From: JAHEFU01 sp041395205
Lineage (GTDB): Bacteria; 4484-113; JAFGCY01
NCBI GenBank assembly: GCA_041395205.1
Contig: JAWLAZ010000001.1
Span: 1,674,001-1,738,000 of the forward strand
Direction: 5' to 3'
DNA: 64,000 nucleotides
Every line of letters starts with the position of its first letter. Position 1 is the first letter of the stretch. A model generated the notes under the pieces. It had not been told where the DNA came from, ran no database searches, and saw nothing but the letters and a program-made list of their open reading frames with translations. Both the position numbers and the translations under genes were made by a program. Below are positions 49,194-57,538 of this stretch, in pieces.

Positions 49194-52100
49194 TTACTTG
49201 AAGCCAGGACCCCAGCCCGCTCCGGGCGGGGTGTGGATCTCGAGGATCTCGCCGGGCTGGAATTCCCGGCTGAACTTGCCCGGCAATTCTCGGACGCTGC
49301 CATCAGGGCTGATCAGCAGGTTGCGGCCGCAGCGGCCGTTGTTGCCCTCGGCCGGGCCCTTGACCGGGTTGCGGCGGCGTTCGCTGATGATCGTCACCGT
49401 GCAGGGCACGTCGAATTCATAGCGGCGCAGGATGCCCCGGCCACCCTGATGCCTGCCGTAGCCGGGATTGTCCACGTTGAGGTGGTAGGCGCTGACCCGG
49501 AAGGGATAGCGCCGGGCGATGGTCTCGATCGGCGTGTTCAGGGTGTTCGTCATGTGACTGTGCATGCCGCTTTCACCCGGTCCCTCCGGCCCGGCGCCGA
49601 AGCCGCCGCCGATGGTTTCGTAGTAGCTGAAGGGCTGGCCCGTGCGCGGGTCCACGCCGCCGATCAGCACATTGTTCATCGTGCCCTGCGAACAGGCCGG
49701 CATCCGCTTTGGCAGTGCCTTCGCCAGCGCCTGCATCAGCACATCCGTGATACGCTGGCTGGTTTCCACATTGCCGGCGGCGACGGCAGCGGGGTACTGC
49801 GCATCCACCAGGCTGCCGGGACGCGTGATCAGCTTCAGCGGCTGCATCGCGCCCTCGTTCTGCGGCAGCTCCTCGGGGGCCAGCAGGCGCAGCACGTAGC
49901 CCAGTGCAGAGAGGGTGATGGCACGCACGGCATTGATGCTGCCCGGTACCTGGTCGTCAGTTTCAGAGAAGTCCGCTGTCAGTTCTTCACCGGCCACCGT
50001 CAGCTTCAGGCGGATGGCCACGTCCACGGCTTCGAGGCCGTCGCCATCCATGAAGTCCTCAGCTTCGTAAGTCCCATCGGGAATGGAGGAAACAACTTCG
50101 CGCATCATCCGCGCCGAATATTCCAGCAGAGTTGTTGCCATTGCCGAGACATGCTCCCAGCCGTAGCTCTCGCACATCTCGATCAGGCGGCGACGGCCGG
50201 TGAGCTGGCTGGCGAGCTGCGCATTCAGATCGCCACGGCGCTCGTCCGGCGTGCGGGACGCATCGCAGATGCGCTGCAGCAGGGCGTCGTCAAACAGTGC
50301 AGGCTCAATGCGGATGCCTTCCTCGTCAATGTGCGTGGATAATGGCAGCGAGCCAGGGGAGATCCCGCCCACGTCGGAGTGATGCGCGCGGCTGGCAACG
50401 AGGAAGCGCGGCTGGTCCTCCTCCAGTGGTGTGACCGGGCTGACGATGGTGATGTCCGGCAGGTGCGTGCCGCCGCTGAAGGGGTCGTTGACGATGTAGT
50501 GCGCATCCGGGTCCATTTCCGCGAGCGGGAAGCGCTCCAGCACGGCCTGTACGGCGGTGCCCATCGAGCCGAGGTGCACCGGGATATGCGCGGCCTGGGC
50601 GATCATACGCGCCTGCTCATCGAAGATCGCACAGGAGAAGTCGCGCCGCTGGTTGATGTTGGGCGAATGTGCGGTGCGCATCAGGCTGTTGCCCATCTCC
50701 TCGGCGACTGCCGCGAACAGCTGCCGGAATATTTCCAGTTCAATCGGATCCCCGGTTTCGGGTTTCGGGTTTCGGGTTTCCGCATTCGGAGGTGCGGCAC
50801 TTATTGCCGCACAAAGTTCCTGTTCCCTGTTCGCTGCAACCTGTTCTTCTGTCCCCGATCCCTGGTCCCCGGTCCCTGCTGTCTTCTCAATCAGGATATG
50901 TCCGTTGTCAACCACCCGCATGTCCCAACCCGCCGGAATGGTCGTGGTCGCCGACTGCTCCATGATCGTCAGCGGGCCCGCAAGCTGCTGCAGCGGCAGC
51001 AGGTCGTCCCGCTGCACCACAGTTGACAGCCGCGTCTCGGTCGATCCATGCAGGTTCACGGGGTTGTTCACGCCCTGGCCCTGCGAAACCTCCACCGACA
51101 CATGCACTGAAACGATCTCCAGAGCGCGTTCGAGATGGCAATGCCCGTAAAGCTGCTCATGCAGGCGGTGGAAGTCCTCATCCCATTGATGCCTGGCGTT
51201 CCAGTCCACCGTCAGCTCGTGGTCCTGTCCCGCATAGCGCACATCCAGCTGCGTGCGAAAGATGCTCCACATCCGGGTATCACGGTCAGCGGCCTGCACA
51301 TCGGCTTCCAGCTCCTGGGTCATCTGCTCGATATGCCGGTCCAGCGTGGCAAGGGCATCGTACAGTTCATCCCTGCGGAATTCACTCTCAGACCTGCTGT
51401 ACATTGCCAGCTCAATCCGCCGGCTCCTGCTGAAACGCAGCGGCGCTGACAACATGCCGACGGCGCTCAGCAGTCCCGGGCTGGCCGGCAGCAGGATGCG
51501 TTTCATCCCCAGCAGTTCTGCCAGCCGCACGGCATGCAGCCCGCCGGCCCCGCCAAAGGGCACCAGTGTGTACTGCCGTGGGTCATGCCCGCGCTGCGAC
51601 GACACCGCACGGATCGCATTCGCCATGTTCTGGTCGGCAATCCTGAGGATGCCCTCGGCACAGTCCTCCACTGACAACCCAAGTTGCTGCGCCAGCAGAT
51701 CCACCACGCGGAATGAATCCACGCGGTCCAGCTCCAGCTGGCCCGCCAGCCGCACCTCCTCCGGCAGGTGGCCGAGCACCACATGCGCATCAGTCACCGT
51801 TGCCAACGGTGCATCATGCTGCTGGCGGCCGTAGCAGGCCGGGCCAGGGTCAGCCCCCGCACTCTGTGGCCCGACCTTCAGTGCGCCACCGCTGTCAATC
51901 CAGGCGATGCTGCCGCCCCCCGCGCCGACGGTATGGATGTCGATATGCGGCAGGCGCAGCGGGATGTTGTCAATTTCCATCGTGCGTGCCAGGGGCAGGC
52001 CATTGTCCAGCAGCGCCACATCCGTGCTGGTGCCGCCCATGTCGAAGCTGACCAGTTTCGTGATTCCGCAGTCCTGTCCGGCCTGCAGTGCGCCAAGCGC

Positions 52101-53105
52101 CCCGCCGGCCGGCCCGCTGAGCATCGTCAGTACCGGCATGTGGCTGACCACCGAGACCGGCACCAGCCCGCCGTCGGAGGCCATGATGGACAGCTGCTGC
52201 TGTTCCCCTTCATCCAGCTTCGCGAGATACTGCTTCATCATCCGCGCCACCATCGCATTGGCAACCGTGGTGCAGCAGCGTTCATACTCCAGCGCATCCG
52301 GGGCGACCTCCGTCGACAGGTGGATGTCCTTGCGCTGTTTGTTGCTGAGCTCGACCTTGAGCCTGATCTGCTCATCGCTCATTTCCCAGCGCCGTTCGTC
52401 GCCGATGCTCTCCCAGTATTCATTCCTCTGGCGGATCAGCCCGCGCAGTGTTTCCTCGGTCATTTTGAATTCGGAACGGTAGCTGTGCAGGAAGGTTTCG
52501 ATCGCCTGTTCCTTCACACCGTCGGGGCCGATCAGGCAGACTGCCCAGGAATCAACTGCCATGATTCCTCCGGGAAACCTGTACTGATCATAGAAGCGCT
52601 CGAGATCCTCCGGCCAGTCCGCAACTGCGTCGTGCAGGCCGAAGACCAGCCTTGATTCCACCAGGGCCTTGCCACGCCTCGGGTGCAGCGCATACAGCTC
52701 CGGCCGGTTCTGGCGGCCGATGGAGAGCAGGCCTTCCATGCCCTTATTGACAATCAACCCGACACGCGCGCCGCTGCGGGTCAGCATCGCATTCGTTGCC
52801 ACCGTCGTGCCGTGGATCAGCTCATAGGGCTCCATGTCGCGCCCGGCCATCATCATCAGCATCTTCGCGCCTTCCAGCACTGCGCGCGAGGGGTCGTCCG
52901 GCGTGCTCAGGAGCTTGTGCGTGAGCAGCAGCCGGCCATGTTCATCGCTGAGCACGAGATCCGTGAATGTGCCGCCGGTGTCCACGGCGATGCGCAGCAG
53001 TCCGCGCGGGATGCTGTCCGCTCCCGTTGCCACATTGAGCGGATCCAGCCCGTCATGCTCGGGATCCGTCTCCGTGTCATCCCAGTTCCTGTGCAGGTCC
53101 GTCAT
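49194..53105 (-). CDS. fused hydantoinase/oxoprolinase A-B protein
   Basis: 1,303 residues from the ATG at 53105. N-terminal ~750 residues are HyuA/oxoprolinase alpha type: DTGGTFTDLVLSDEHG, GTTVATNAML, SGPAGGALGAL, FDMGGTSTDV and GDPGPACYG in the actin-like ATPase core. C-terminal ~520 residues are HyuB type: DPIELEIFRQLFAAVAEEMG (B-domain start), NINQRRDFSCAIFD, NDPFSGGTHLPD, HHSDVGGISPGS and GGGFGAGPEGPGESG. Such enzymes open 5-oxoproline or hydantoin rings with ATP. The joint between A and B carries a ~130-base run of word repeats (50750-50885) that keeps the frame open, so the fusion may be created by an insertion. Same strand and 19 bases ahead of the kinase gene; the product is not obviously part of that cluster. 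Confidence 0.9.
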   Translation of the reverse strand: MTDLHRNWDDTETDPEHDGLDPLNVATGADSIPRGLLRIAVDTGGTFTDLVLSDEHGRLLLTHKLLSTPDDPSRAVLEGAKMLMMMAGRDMEPYELIHGTTVATNAMLTRSGARVGLIVNKGMEGLLSIGRQNRPELYALHPRRGKALVESRLVFGLHDAVADWPEDLERFYDQYRFPGGIMAVDSWAVCLIGPDGVKEQAIETFLHSYRSEFKMTEETLRGLIRQRNEYWESIGDERRWEMSDEQIRLKVELSNKQRKDIHLSTEVAPDALEYERCCTTVANAMVARMMKQYLAKLDEGEQQQLSIMASDGGLVPVSVVSHMPVLTMLSGPAGGALGALQAGQDCGITKLVSFDMGGTSTDVALLDNGLPLARTMEIDNIPLRLPHIDIHTVGAGGGSIAWIDSGGALKVGPQSAGADPGPACYGRQQHDAPLATVTDAHVVLGHLPEEVRLAGQLELDRVDSFRVVDLLAQQLGLSVEDCAEGILRIADQNMANAIRAVSSQRGHDPRQYTLVPFGGAGGLHAVRLAELLGMKRILLPASPGLLSAVGMLSAPLRFSRSRRIELAMYSRSESEFRRDELYDALATLDRHIEQMTQELEADVQAADRDTRMWSIFRTQLDVRYAGQDHELTVDWNARHQWDEDFHRLHEQLYGHCHLERALEIVSVHVSVEVSQGQGVNNPVNLHGSTETRLSTVVQRDDLLPLQQLAGPLTIMEQSATTTIPAGWDMRVVDNGHILIEKTAGTGDQGSGTEEQVAANREQELCAAISAAPPNAETRNPKPETGDPIELEIFRQLFAAVAEEMGNSLMRTAHSPNINQRRDFSCAIFDEQARMIAQAAHIPVHLGSMGTAVQAVLERFPLAEMDPDAHYIVNDPFSGGTHLPDITIVSPVTPLEEDQPRFLVASRAHHSDVGGISPGSLPLSTHIDEEGIRIEPALFDDALLQRICDASRTPDERRGDLNAQLASQLTGRRRLIEMCESYGWEHVSAMATTLLEYSARMMREVVSSIPDGTYEAEDFMDGDGLEAVDVAIRLKLTVAGEELTADFSETDDQVPGSINAVRAITLSALGYVLRLLAPEELPQNEGAMQPLKLITRPGSLVDAQYPAAVAAGNVETSQRITDVLMQALAKALPKRMPACSQGTMNNVLIGGVDPRTGQPFSYYETIGGGFGAGPEGPGESGMHSHMTNTLNTPIETIARRYPFRVSAYHLNVDNPGYGRHQGGRGILRRYEFDVPCTVTIISERRRNPVKGPAEGNNGRCGRNLLISPDGSVRELPGKFSREFQPGEILEIHTPPGAGWGPGFK
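50750..50885. repeat. word-repeat insertion at the A/B joint of the hydantoinase-like gene
   Basis: Plus strand: GGTTTCG repeated four times (about 50754-50781), then a perfect hairpin GTGCGGCA/TGCCGCAC (about 50793-50812), then CCTGTTCCCTGTTC-type and CCCCGATCCCTGGTCCCCGGTCCC-type words to about 50878. Translated, it gives low-complexity ETRNPKPE-like and GDQGSGT residues. Neither flanking enzyme domain needs it. Confidence 0.65.
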
Positions 53106-53119
53106 GCAGTGTCGCCACA

Positions 53120-53146
53120 ATCATAAACCGCGCCGCCGGGTAAAAT
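53120..53146. promoter_or_regulatory. divergent -10 boxes between the hydantoinase-like and DUF2461 genes
   Basis: Plus strand TAAAAT at 53141-53146 (about 33 bases ahead of DUF2461), minus strand TATGAT at 53120-53125 (14 bases ahead of the hydantoinase-like ATG at 53105). No convincing -35 elements. Confidence 0.35.
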
Positions 53147-53178
53147 AGCCCCAGCACCCAGCGGGGTAGAGGATTACC

Positions 53179-53913
53179 ATGGCAAAGGCAGCAGCAGCAA
53201 AGGCAGTCGGGATCGCCCCCTTCACGGGCTTCACGAAGCAGACCATCGCGTTCTACCGGGATCTGGCGAAGCACAATGAGCGTGAGTGGTTCGAGGCGCA
53301 CCGCGACAATTACATGAACGATGTGATTGCGCCGGCGCAGTCCTTCATCGTCAGCATGGGCGGCAAGGTGGCGAAGCTCTCCGGCGGACTGCAGGCCAAC
53401 CCGGACTACAACGGCAAGGGTAGCTTCAAGAAGATCTTCACGGATGTGCGCTACAACCAGGATCGCAACCCCTACAAGACCTGGATGGACATCATGTTCT
53501 GGGAGGGCACGCGCAAGTCGAAGAAGGACAACTCAGCCTTCTACCTGCGCATGAACCCGGAGAAGCTCTGGCTGGTGGCCGGAATCAAGGGCTTTGACAA
53601 CAGCCTGCTGAAGGGCTGGCGAGCTGAGATGGCGAACACTGCCAAGCAGAAGGCGGCGAAGGCCGTGGTCGACAAGCTCAGGAAGGGCGGCTATGAGATT
53701 CTCGGCGAGACCTACAAGACCCTGCCGCGTGGCGCCAGCGAGGACGGCCCGATGCCGGAGCTGCAGAAGTACAGCGGCTTTTACGCCGTGCACGAGGAGA
53801 AGCTGCCGGATGTGGTCTATTCGGAGAAGCTGCTGGAGCACTGCCTGAAGCACTACAAGGCGATGCTGCCCCTGCACCAGCTGATGGTGGGGATTGCGGA
53901 GAAGCATAAGTAG
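53179..53913 (+). CDS. DUF2461 (TIGR02453) family protein
   Basis: 244 residues. Pattern FTKQTIAFYRDLAKHNEREWFEAHRDNY, followed by KIFTDVRYNQDRNPYKTWMDIMFWEG and FYLRMNPEKLWLVAGI, is the family signature; function is unknown in the literature I recall. The family's characteristic 'N..W' and 'DxRFsxdK.PYKt' motif is visible. AGAGG precedes the ATG. It is directly followed by a word-repeat region and the four-helix-bundle gene. Confidence 0.9.
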   Translation: MAKAAAAKAVGIAPFTGFTKQTIAFYRDLAKHNEREWFEAHRDNYMNDVIAPAQSFIVSMGGKVAKLSGGLQANPDYNGKGSFKKIFTDVRYNQDRNPYKTWMDIMFWEGTRKSKKDNSAFYLRMNPEKLWLVAGIKGFDNSLLKGWRAEMANTAKQKAAKAVVDKLRKGGYEILGETYKTLPRGASEDGPMPELQKYSGFYAVHEEKLPDVVYSEKLLEHCLKHYKAMLPLHQLMVGIAEKHK

Positions 53914-54066
53914 TTGGAATAGTTCGAATAGTATTAGTAGTAGGAATAGTGGGAATAGTGCGAATAGTATTGGAAGTAGAGAAAGTGGGGGTGTGTGGGA
54001 GCCGCGAATCGCAGCTTCGCCGGGGCAGTGGGAATAGTGCGAATAGTATTGGAAGTAGAAATAGTG
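53914..54066. repeat. GAATAGT word-repeat region with a 33-base exact direct repeat
   Basis: After the DUF2461 stop come words of the type GGAATAGT/CGAATAGT. A 33-base sequence is repeated exactly at 53948-53980 and 54027-54059, with a short GC-rich segment containing GCGAA...TTCGC between them. The 13-base core TAGTGCGAATAGT (53956-53968 and 54035-54047) recurs in the opposite orientation at 54627-54639 on the other side of the four-helix-bundle gene. Confidence 0.8.
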
Positions 54067-54130
54067 CATCGTCACTTCCACAATGAACAAAAGCTTCGAC
54101 ATGGTGCATTCGTTCTATTTGTAAAGCACA

Positions 54131-54511
54131 CTACACCTTCCCTGCAAACCTCGTGTGGATGCTTTCCAGCATTCTGTTGATTTCGCCGAGTAGATCCAGA
54201 CAGTGGTGATATTCGTCAATGTTGCCATAGCCAAGCTCGCGGGTGATGACGAGCAAGGTATCCACCTCGCGTGCTGAGCCGATAGCCATGGATAGGAAGT
54301 GAGCATAATCCCTGTCCGTGTGCCGCCCGTTCCCCTCTGCGATATTGGCAGCAATTGAGACACATGCTCGCCTGAGCTGCGAGGTCAGGCCGAACTGTTC
54401 AGATCTGGGGAACGCGGAGCTTAGCCTGTAAACACACATGGTCAGTTCTATGGAGCGCTGCCAGACTTTCAGATCCCTATGCGATTCAATGTTTCTCTTA
54501 ACGGTCATCAT
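54131..54511 (-). CDS. four-helix-bundle protein (TIGR02436/23S rRNA intervening-sequence type)
   Basis: 126 residues. The order HRDLKVWQRSIELTMCVYRL, then RSEQFGLTSQLRRACVSIAANIAEGNGR, and ...YAHFLSMAIGSAREVDTLLVITRELGY matches the four-helix-bundle family first noted as proteins encoded in 23S rRNA intervening sequences, and also found as chromosomal genes and diversity-generating-retroelement accessory-like proteins. No retroelement reverse transcriptase is near. The gene lies in AT-richer DNA and is flanked by inverted copies of a 13-base core, so it looks like a small mobile or inserted cassette. Start at 54511 (a second ATG follows directly). Confidence 0.9.
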   Translation of the reverse strand: MMTVKRNIESHRDLKVWQRSIELTMCVYRLSSAFPRSEQFGLTSQLRRACVSIAANIAEGNGRHTDRDYAHFLSMAIGSAREVDTLLVITRELGYGNIDEYHHCLDLLGEINRMLESIHTRFAGKV

Positions 54512-54812
54512 ACATATGTATAGTACCCCATATGACGAAACATGTCAATGTGGTTAAAATAAAAACACCATACTTTCTTAGAATCTGCTTCCATGAGCAC
54601 TACATTAGTGTTAATCTCGGTCTGGCACTATTCGCACTAGGCAAACTATCAGGACTTTTCAGACTGCTTTTTCGAACATTTCGCGATAGAGCACTATCAA
54701 TAAGGGTACGCATCTGCATGGGAATGCAGGGATTGCCCCTTGGGGCCATCCGCCAGGCGGGATTGCCGGGACCGGGAGCACCGCCAGCCTATATACATTC
54801 TGGAGGAATCAC
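54512..54812. other. AT-richer gap between the four-helix-bundle and redoxin genes
   Basis: Contains the inverted core copy ACTATTCGCACTA (54627-54639) and, near the right end, a GC-rich stem around GCCCCTTGGGGC (about 54735-54748). No gene supported: an open frame over it has no ribosome site and reads through the repeat. The redoxin ribosome site GGAGG is at the far right (about 54803). Confidence 0.4.
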
Positions 54813-55505
54813 ATGATCCGCAGACTGATCGCCACTTTCGCGATGCTCGCCATCGCCATTACCGCCATCTATGCCATGAGCGCCCCGCGCGCCGAAGCCC
54901 AGGGCATGGCCGTCGAGCCCGGCACCTCCGGCTACGACTTCAGCCTGATGGACACCGAGGGCCACAACCACCACCTGGCGGACTACTTCGCCGACGGCCG
55001 CACCGTCGTGCTGGAGTGGTACAACCCCGGCTGTCCCTTCGTGAAGAAGTACTACGAGGGTGGCAACGACAGCATGGTCGATGCCAAGGCCTTCGCGGAG
55101 GAGAACGGCGTGGTCTGGCTGGCCGTCAATTCCGGCGCGCCCGGCAAGCAGGGCCACGGCCTGGAGGCCAATGCGCAGTCCGCGACGGACTGGGGCATTG
55201 ACAACCCGATCCTGCTTGATGAGGATGGCAGCGTCGGCCGGATGTTCGGCGCTCAGAACACCCCGCAGCTCTTCATTCTCTCCAGCGAGGGCGTGCTGCT
55301 CTACAACGGCGGCGTCGATGAAACCAAGGCGGCCGGCGAGACCCCGCAGCACAACTTTGTGATCAATGCACTGACGCAGTACATGGCGGGCGAGGAAGTT
55401 AACCCCGCCAGCACCGCGCATGTCGGCTGCAGCGTGAAGTACGGTGAGCAGAAGCAGGCCGCCGAGGGTGGCATGCAGCCGCAGACCGCCCAGGGTGCGC
55501 GTTAG
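54813..55505 (+). CDS. secreted redoxin/AhpC-TSA family protein
   Basis: 230 residues. Signal peptide MIRRLIATFAMLAIAITAI...PRAEAQG, then a thioredoxin-like fold: DFSLMDTEGHNHHLADYFADGRTVVLEWYNPGCPFVKKYY. The motif is NPGCPFV, with a single Cys where CxxC or CxxxxC might be expected, which fits the peroxiredoxin-like/redoxin proteins with one conserved Cys that occur in many environmental bacteria. The cis-Pro segment is AQNTPQLFIL. A second Cys near the C-terminus (VGCSVKY) may pair with it. GGAGG precedes the ATG. Not obviously linked to its neighbours. Confidence 0.88.
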   Translation: MIRRLIATFAMLAIAITAIYAMSAPRAEAQGMAVEPGTSGYDFSLMDTEGHNHHLADYFADGRTVVLEWYNPGCPFVKKYYEGGNDSMVDAKAFAEENGVVWLAVNSGAPGKQGHGLEANAQSATDWGIDNPILLDEDGSVGRMFGAQNTPQLFILSSEGVLLYNGGVDETKAAGETPQHNFVINALTQYMAGEEVNPASTAHVGCSVKYGEQKQAAEGGMQPQTAQGAR

Positions 55506-55952
55506 TCAGCCGGCGTGCTGCAGCAGCCTGGCTGCCAGCAGCTGCAGCCCGGCTATGTAACTGTCCGGGCCGAAGCCGGTGACGACGCCGACTGCGCCCA
55601 TCGCGGTATAGCTGTGGCGGCGGAACTCCTCACGGGCATGGATGTTCGAGAGGTGCACTTCCACCACGGGCAGGCCGCAGGCGCGGATCGCATCAAGCAG
55701 AGCAACACTGGTATGGGAATAAGCCGCGGGGTTCATGAGGATCCCGCGGTTTCCGTTTTCTGCCGCAGCGAGAATCGCATCCACGAGTACTCCCTCGTGG
55801 TTGCTCTGGAGGATCGTCAGCTCCAGCCCGCGCTGCTTCGCCGTTTCCTCCAGCAGGGCATTGATCCCGGCCAGGCTGAGCGAGCCGTATATCTCAGGTT
55901 CGCGCGTGCCGAGCCTGTCGAGTGATGGTCCGTGCAGTACCAGCAGTTTCAT
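55506..55952 (-). CDS. aroQ: 3-dehydroquinate dehydratase, type II
   Basis: 148 residues. Third step of the shikimate pathway. Landmarks: LVLHGPSLDRLGTREPEIYG (the Tyr and flanking loop; the usual 'NGPNLN' is here HGPSLD), the catalytic loop region SNHEGVLVDAI, NPAAYSHTSVAL (catalytic His region) and VEVHLSNIHAREEFR and HSY. Normal length. Last gene of the aro/trp operon on this strand; the stop abuts the convergent redoxin stop without an evident terminator. Confidence 0.95.
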   Translation of the reverse strand: MKLLVLHGPSLDRLGTREPEIYGSLSLAGINALLEETAKQRGLELTILQSNHEGVLVDAILAAAENGNRGILMNPAAYSHTSVALLDAIRACGLPVVEVHLSNIHAREEFRRHSYTAMGAVGVVTGFGPDSYIAGLQLLAARLLQHAG

Positions 55953-57538
55953 GGCCTGATCGCCTCCAGGGAACTGAGCACCTCGGCTTTGCTGACCTCG
56001 ATGTCGTACATCACCTCACCGGGGCGGACCGGCAGCACCATCCGCAGGCCGCCCGCGCGGTTCTTCTTGTCGAGCTGCATCCGCCCCAGTATCGCAGACT
56101 CCTCCGGCAGCACGCTGGCTTCAGGCAGGCGGCACTGCGCGAGCGCCCGGCGCAGGATCGCCTCGTTGTCAGCCTGGGCCATGCCGTTCTCCTCGGCGAT
56201 GCGGCAGGCGCAGAGCATGCCGAGCCCGACGGCTGCGCCATGAGAAAGAGTTCCTTCTGACAGGGCTTCCAGGGCATGGCCCACGCTGTGGCCGAAGTTC
56301 AGCAGGCGGCGCGGACCCTGCTCGCGGAAGTCAGCGCTCACGAGCTCGCACTTCTGCAGGCTGCAGCGCTCCACGAGCCGCGTGAGTGCCGGCAGGTCGC
56401 CGCGGCTGGCCGGGGCGTAGTCCGCCGCCGGGGCATCCTCGATCACGCCGCTGAGCATGTCGTACTTGACGACCTCCGCCAGCCCGCAGTGCAGCTCGGC
56501 AGCGGGCAGTGTTGCCAGGGCGCGCGGGTCGCAGGCCACGCAGTCCGGCAGGTGGAAGCTGCCCACGAGGTTCTTGGCCCCGCCGAAGTTGACGGCGGTC
56601 TTGCCGCCGATCGCCGCGTCAACCATCGCCATCAGGCTGGTGGGCAACAGCAGGAGCCTGATGCCGCGCATGTAGAGCGACGCCGCCAGCCCGGCGAGGT
56701 CAGTGACAACGCCGCCGCCCAGCCCGATCAGCAGGGCATCGCGTCCGGCGCGGCTTTCCGCGAGGAAGCTCAGTACGCGCTGCAGGCCCTGCATGTCCTT
56801 GCTGCTCTCCCCGGCCGGCAGGCTCAGCCAGTGCACCTCGCGATCCGCCAGGGCCAGGGCCTCGCAGAGCGGCTCACCATGCAGCGGCATCACGTTGTCA
56901 TCGCTGAGCAGGAACACGCGCCGGCCCTCCGGCAGCAGGGCATCCAGACGCAGCGGATCACGCAGCAGGCCGTGGATCACGTGCACGGGGGAGTAGCGTC
57001 CCTCCTCAGGTTCGACCACTCGCGGTTCGCCGAAGTACCAGGCGATCTGCCGTGCACAGTAGGCGGGGCTGACATAGCTCGTGTCGACCTGGTGGCTGGC
57101 CAGACGGTAGACCGGCTCGCGCTCGGCGAGCAGCTCGGTGATGCGGTTCTCGATATCCGCGGTGAACAGCAGTGGGCGGTGGCCCTGGGATTCGATGCGG
57201 TTCAGCAGGCTCTCCACGTCGGCGCTGAGATTGACGACATGGCTGCCGCGGCTCAGCAGCTCGCGCCGCCAGGGATCGAGCACCGTGCCGCCGCCGCTGG
57301 CAATCACCACATGGCGCGCTGATGACAGCTCCAGGCAGCACTCCAGCTCCAGTTCGCGGAAGCGCTCCTCACCGAAGCGTTCCCAGAGTTCGGGGATGCT
57401 CATCCCGCTGCGGCTGGCAACCATTTCGTCGGTGTCAACGAAGGCCAGGCCCAGCAGCCGGGCCAGCTCACGGCCGACGCTGGACTTGCCACTGCCCATG
57501 AAGCCCGTCAGCAGGATGCGGTCCGGCAGCTCAGGCAT
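55949..57538 (-). CDS. aroKB: bifunctional shikimate kinase / 3-dehydroquinate synthase
   Basis: 529 residues. N-terminal ~175: shikimate kinase with Walker A LTGFMGSGKSSVG, DTDEMVASRSG and SGGGTVLDPWRR. C-terminal ~350: dehydroquinate synthase with LLIGLGGGVVTDLAGLAASLYMRGI, LPTSLMAMVDAAIGGKTAVNFGGAKN, GLAEVVKYDMLSG and GHSVGHALEAL. Thus one chain does steps 2 and 5 of the pathway. Such AroK-AroB fusions are known from Thermotoga and others. I start at 57538 (MPELPDRIL), overlapping aroC by 8 bases; the longer frame is a shadow of aroC. 4-base overlap with aroQ downstream. Confidence 0.95.
   Translation of the reverse strand: MPELPDRILLTGFMGSGKSSVGRELARLLGLAFVDTDEMVASRSGMSIPELWERFGEERFRELELECCLELSSARHVVIASGGGTVLDPWRRELLSRGSHVVNLSADVESLLNRIESQGHRPLLFTADIENRITELLAEREPVYRLASHQVDTSYVSPAYCARQIAWYFGEPRVVEPEEGRYSPVHVIHGLLRDPLRLDALLPEGRRVFLLSDDNVMPLHGEPLCEALALADREVHWLSLPAGESSKDMQGLQRVLSFLAESRAGRDALLIGLGGGVVTDLAGLAASLYMRGIRLLLLPTSLMAMVDAAIGGKTAVNFGGAKNLVGSFHLPDCVACDPRALATLPAAELHCGLAEVVKYDMLSGVIEDAPAADYAPASRGDLPALTRLVERCSLQKCELVSADFREQGPRRLLNFGHSVGHALEALSEGTLSHGAAVGLGMLCACRIAEENGMAQADNEAILRRALAQCRLPEASVLPEESAILGRMQLDKKNRAGGLRMVLPVRPGEVMYDIEVSKAEVLSSLEAIRP

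Noticed and set aside
42142..49201. Plus-strand frames of about 695 and 632 codons over the AAA+ and kinase genes
   Set aside because: Antisense shadows; the minus strand carries Walker motifs and kinase motifs in order.
54532..54816. Short plus-strand frame over the AT-rich gap
   Set aside because: No ribosome site and it reads through the repeat core and into the redoxin ribosome site.
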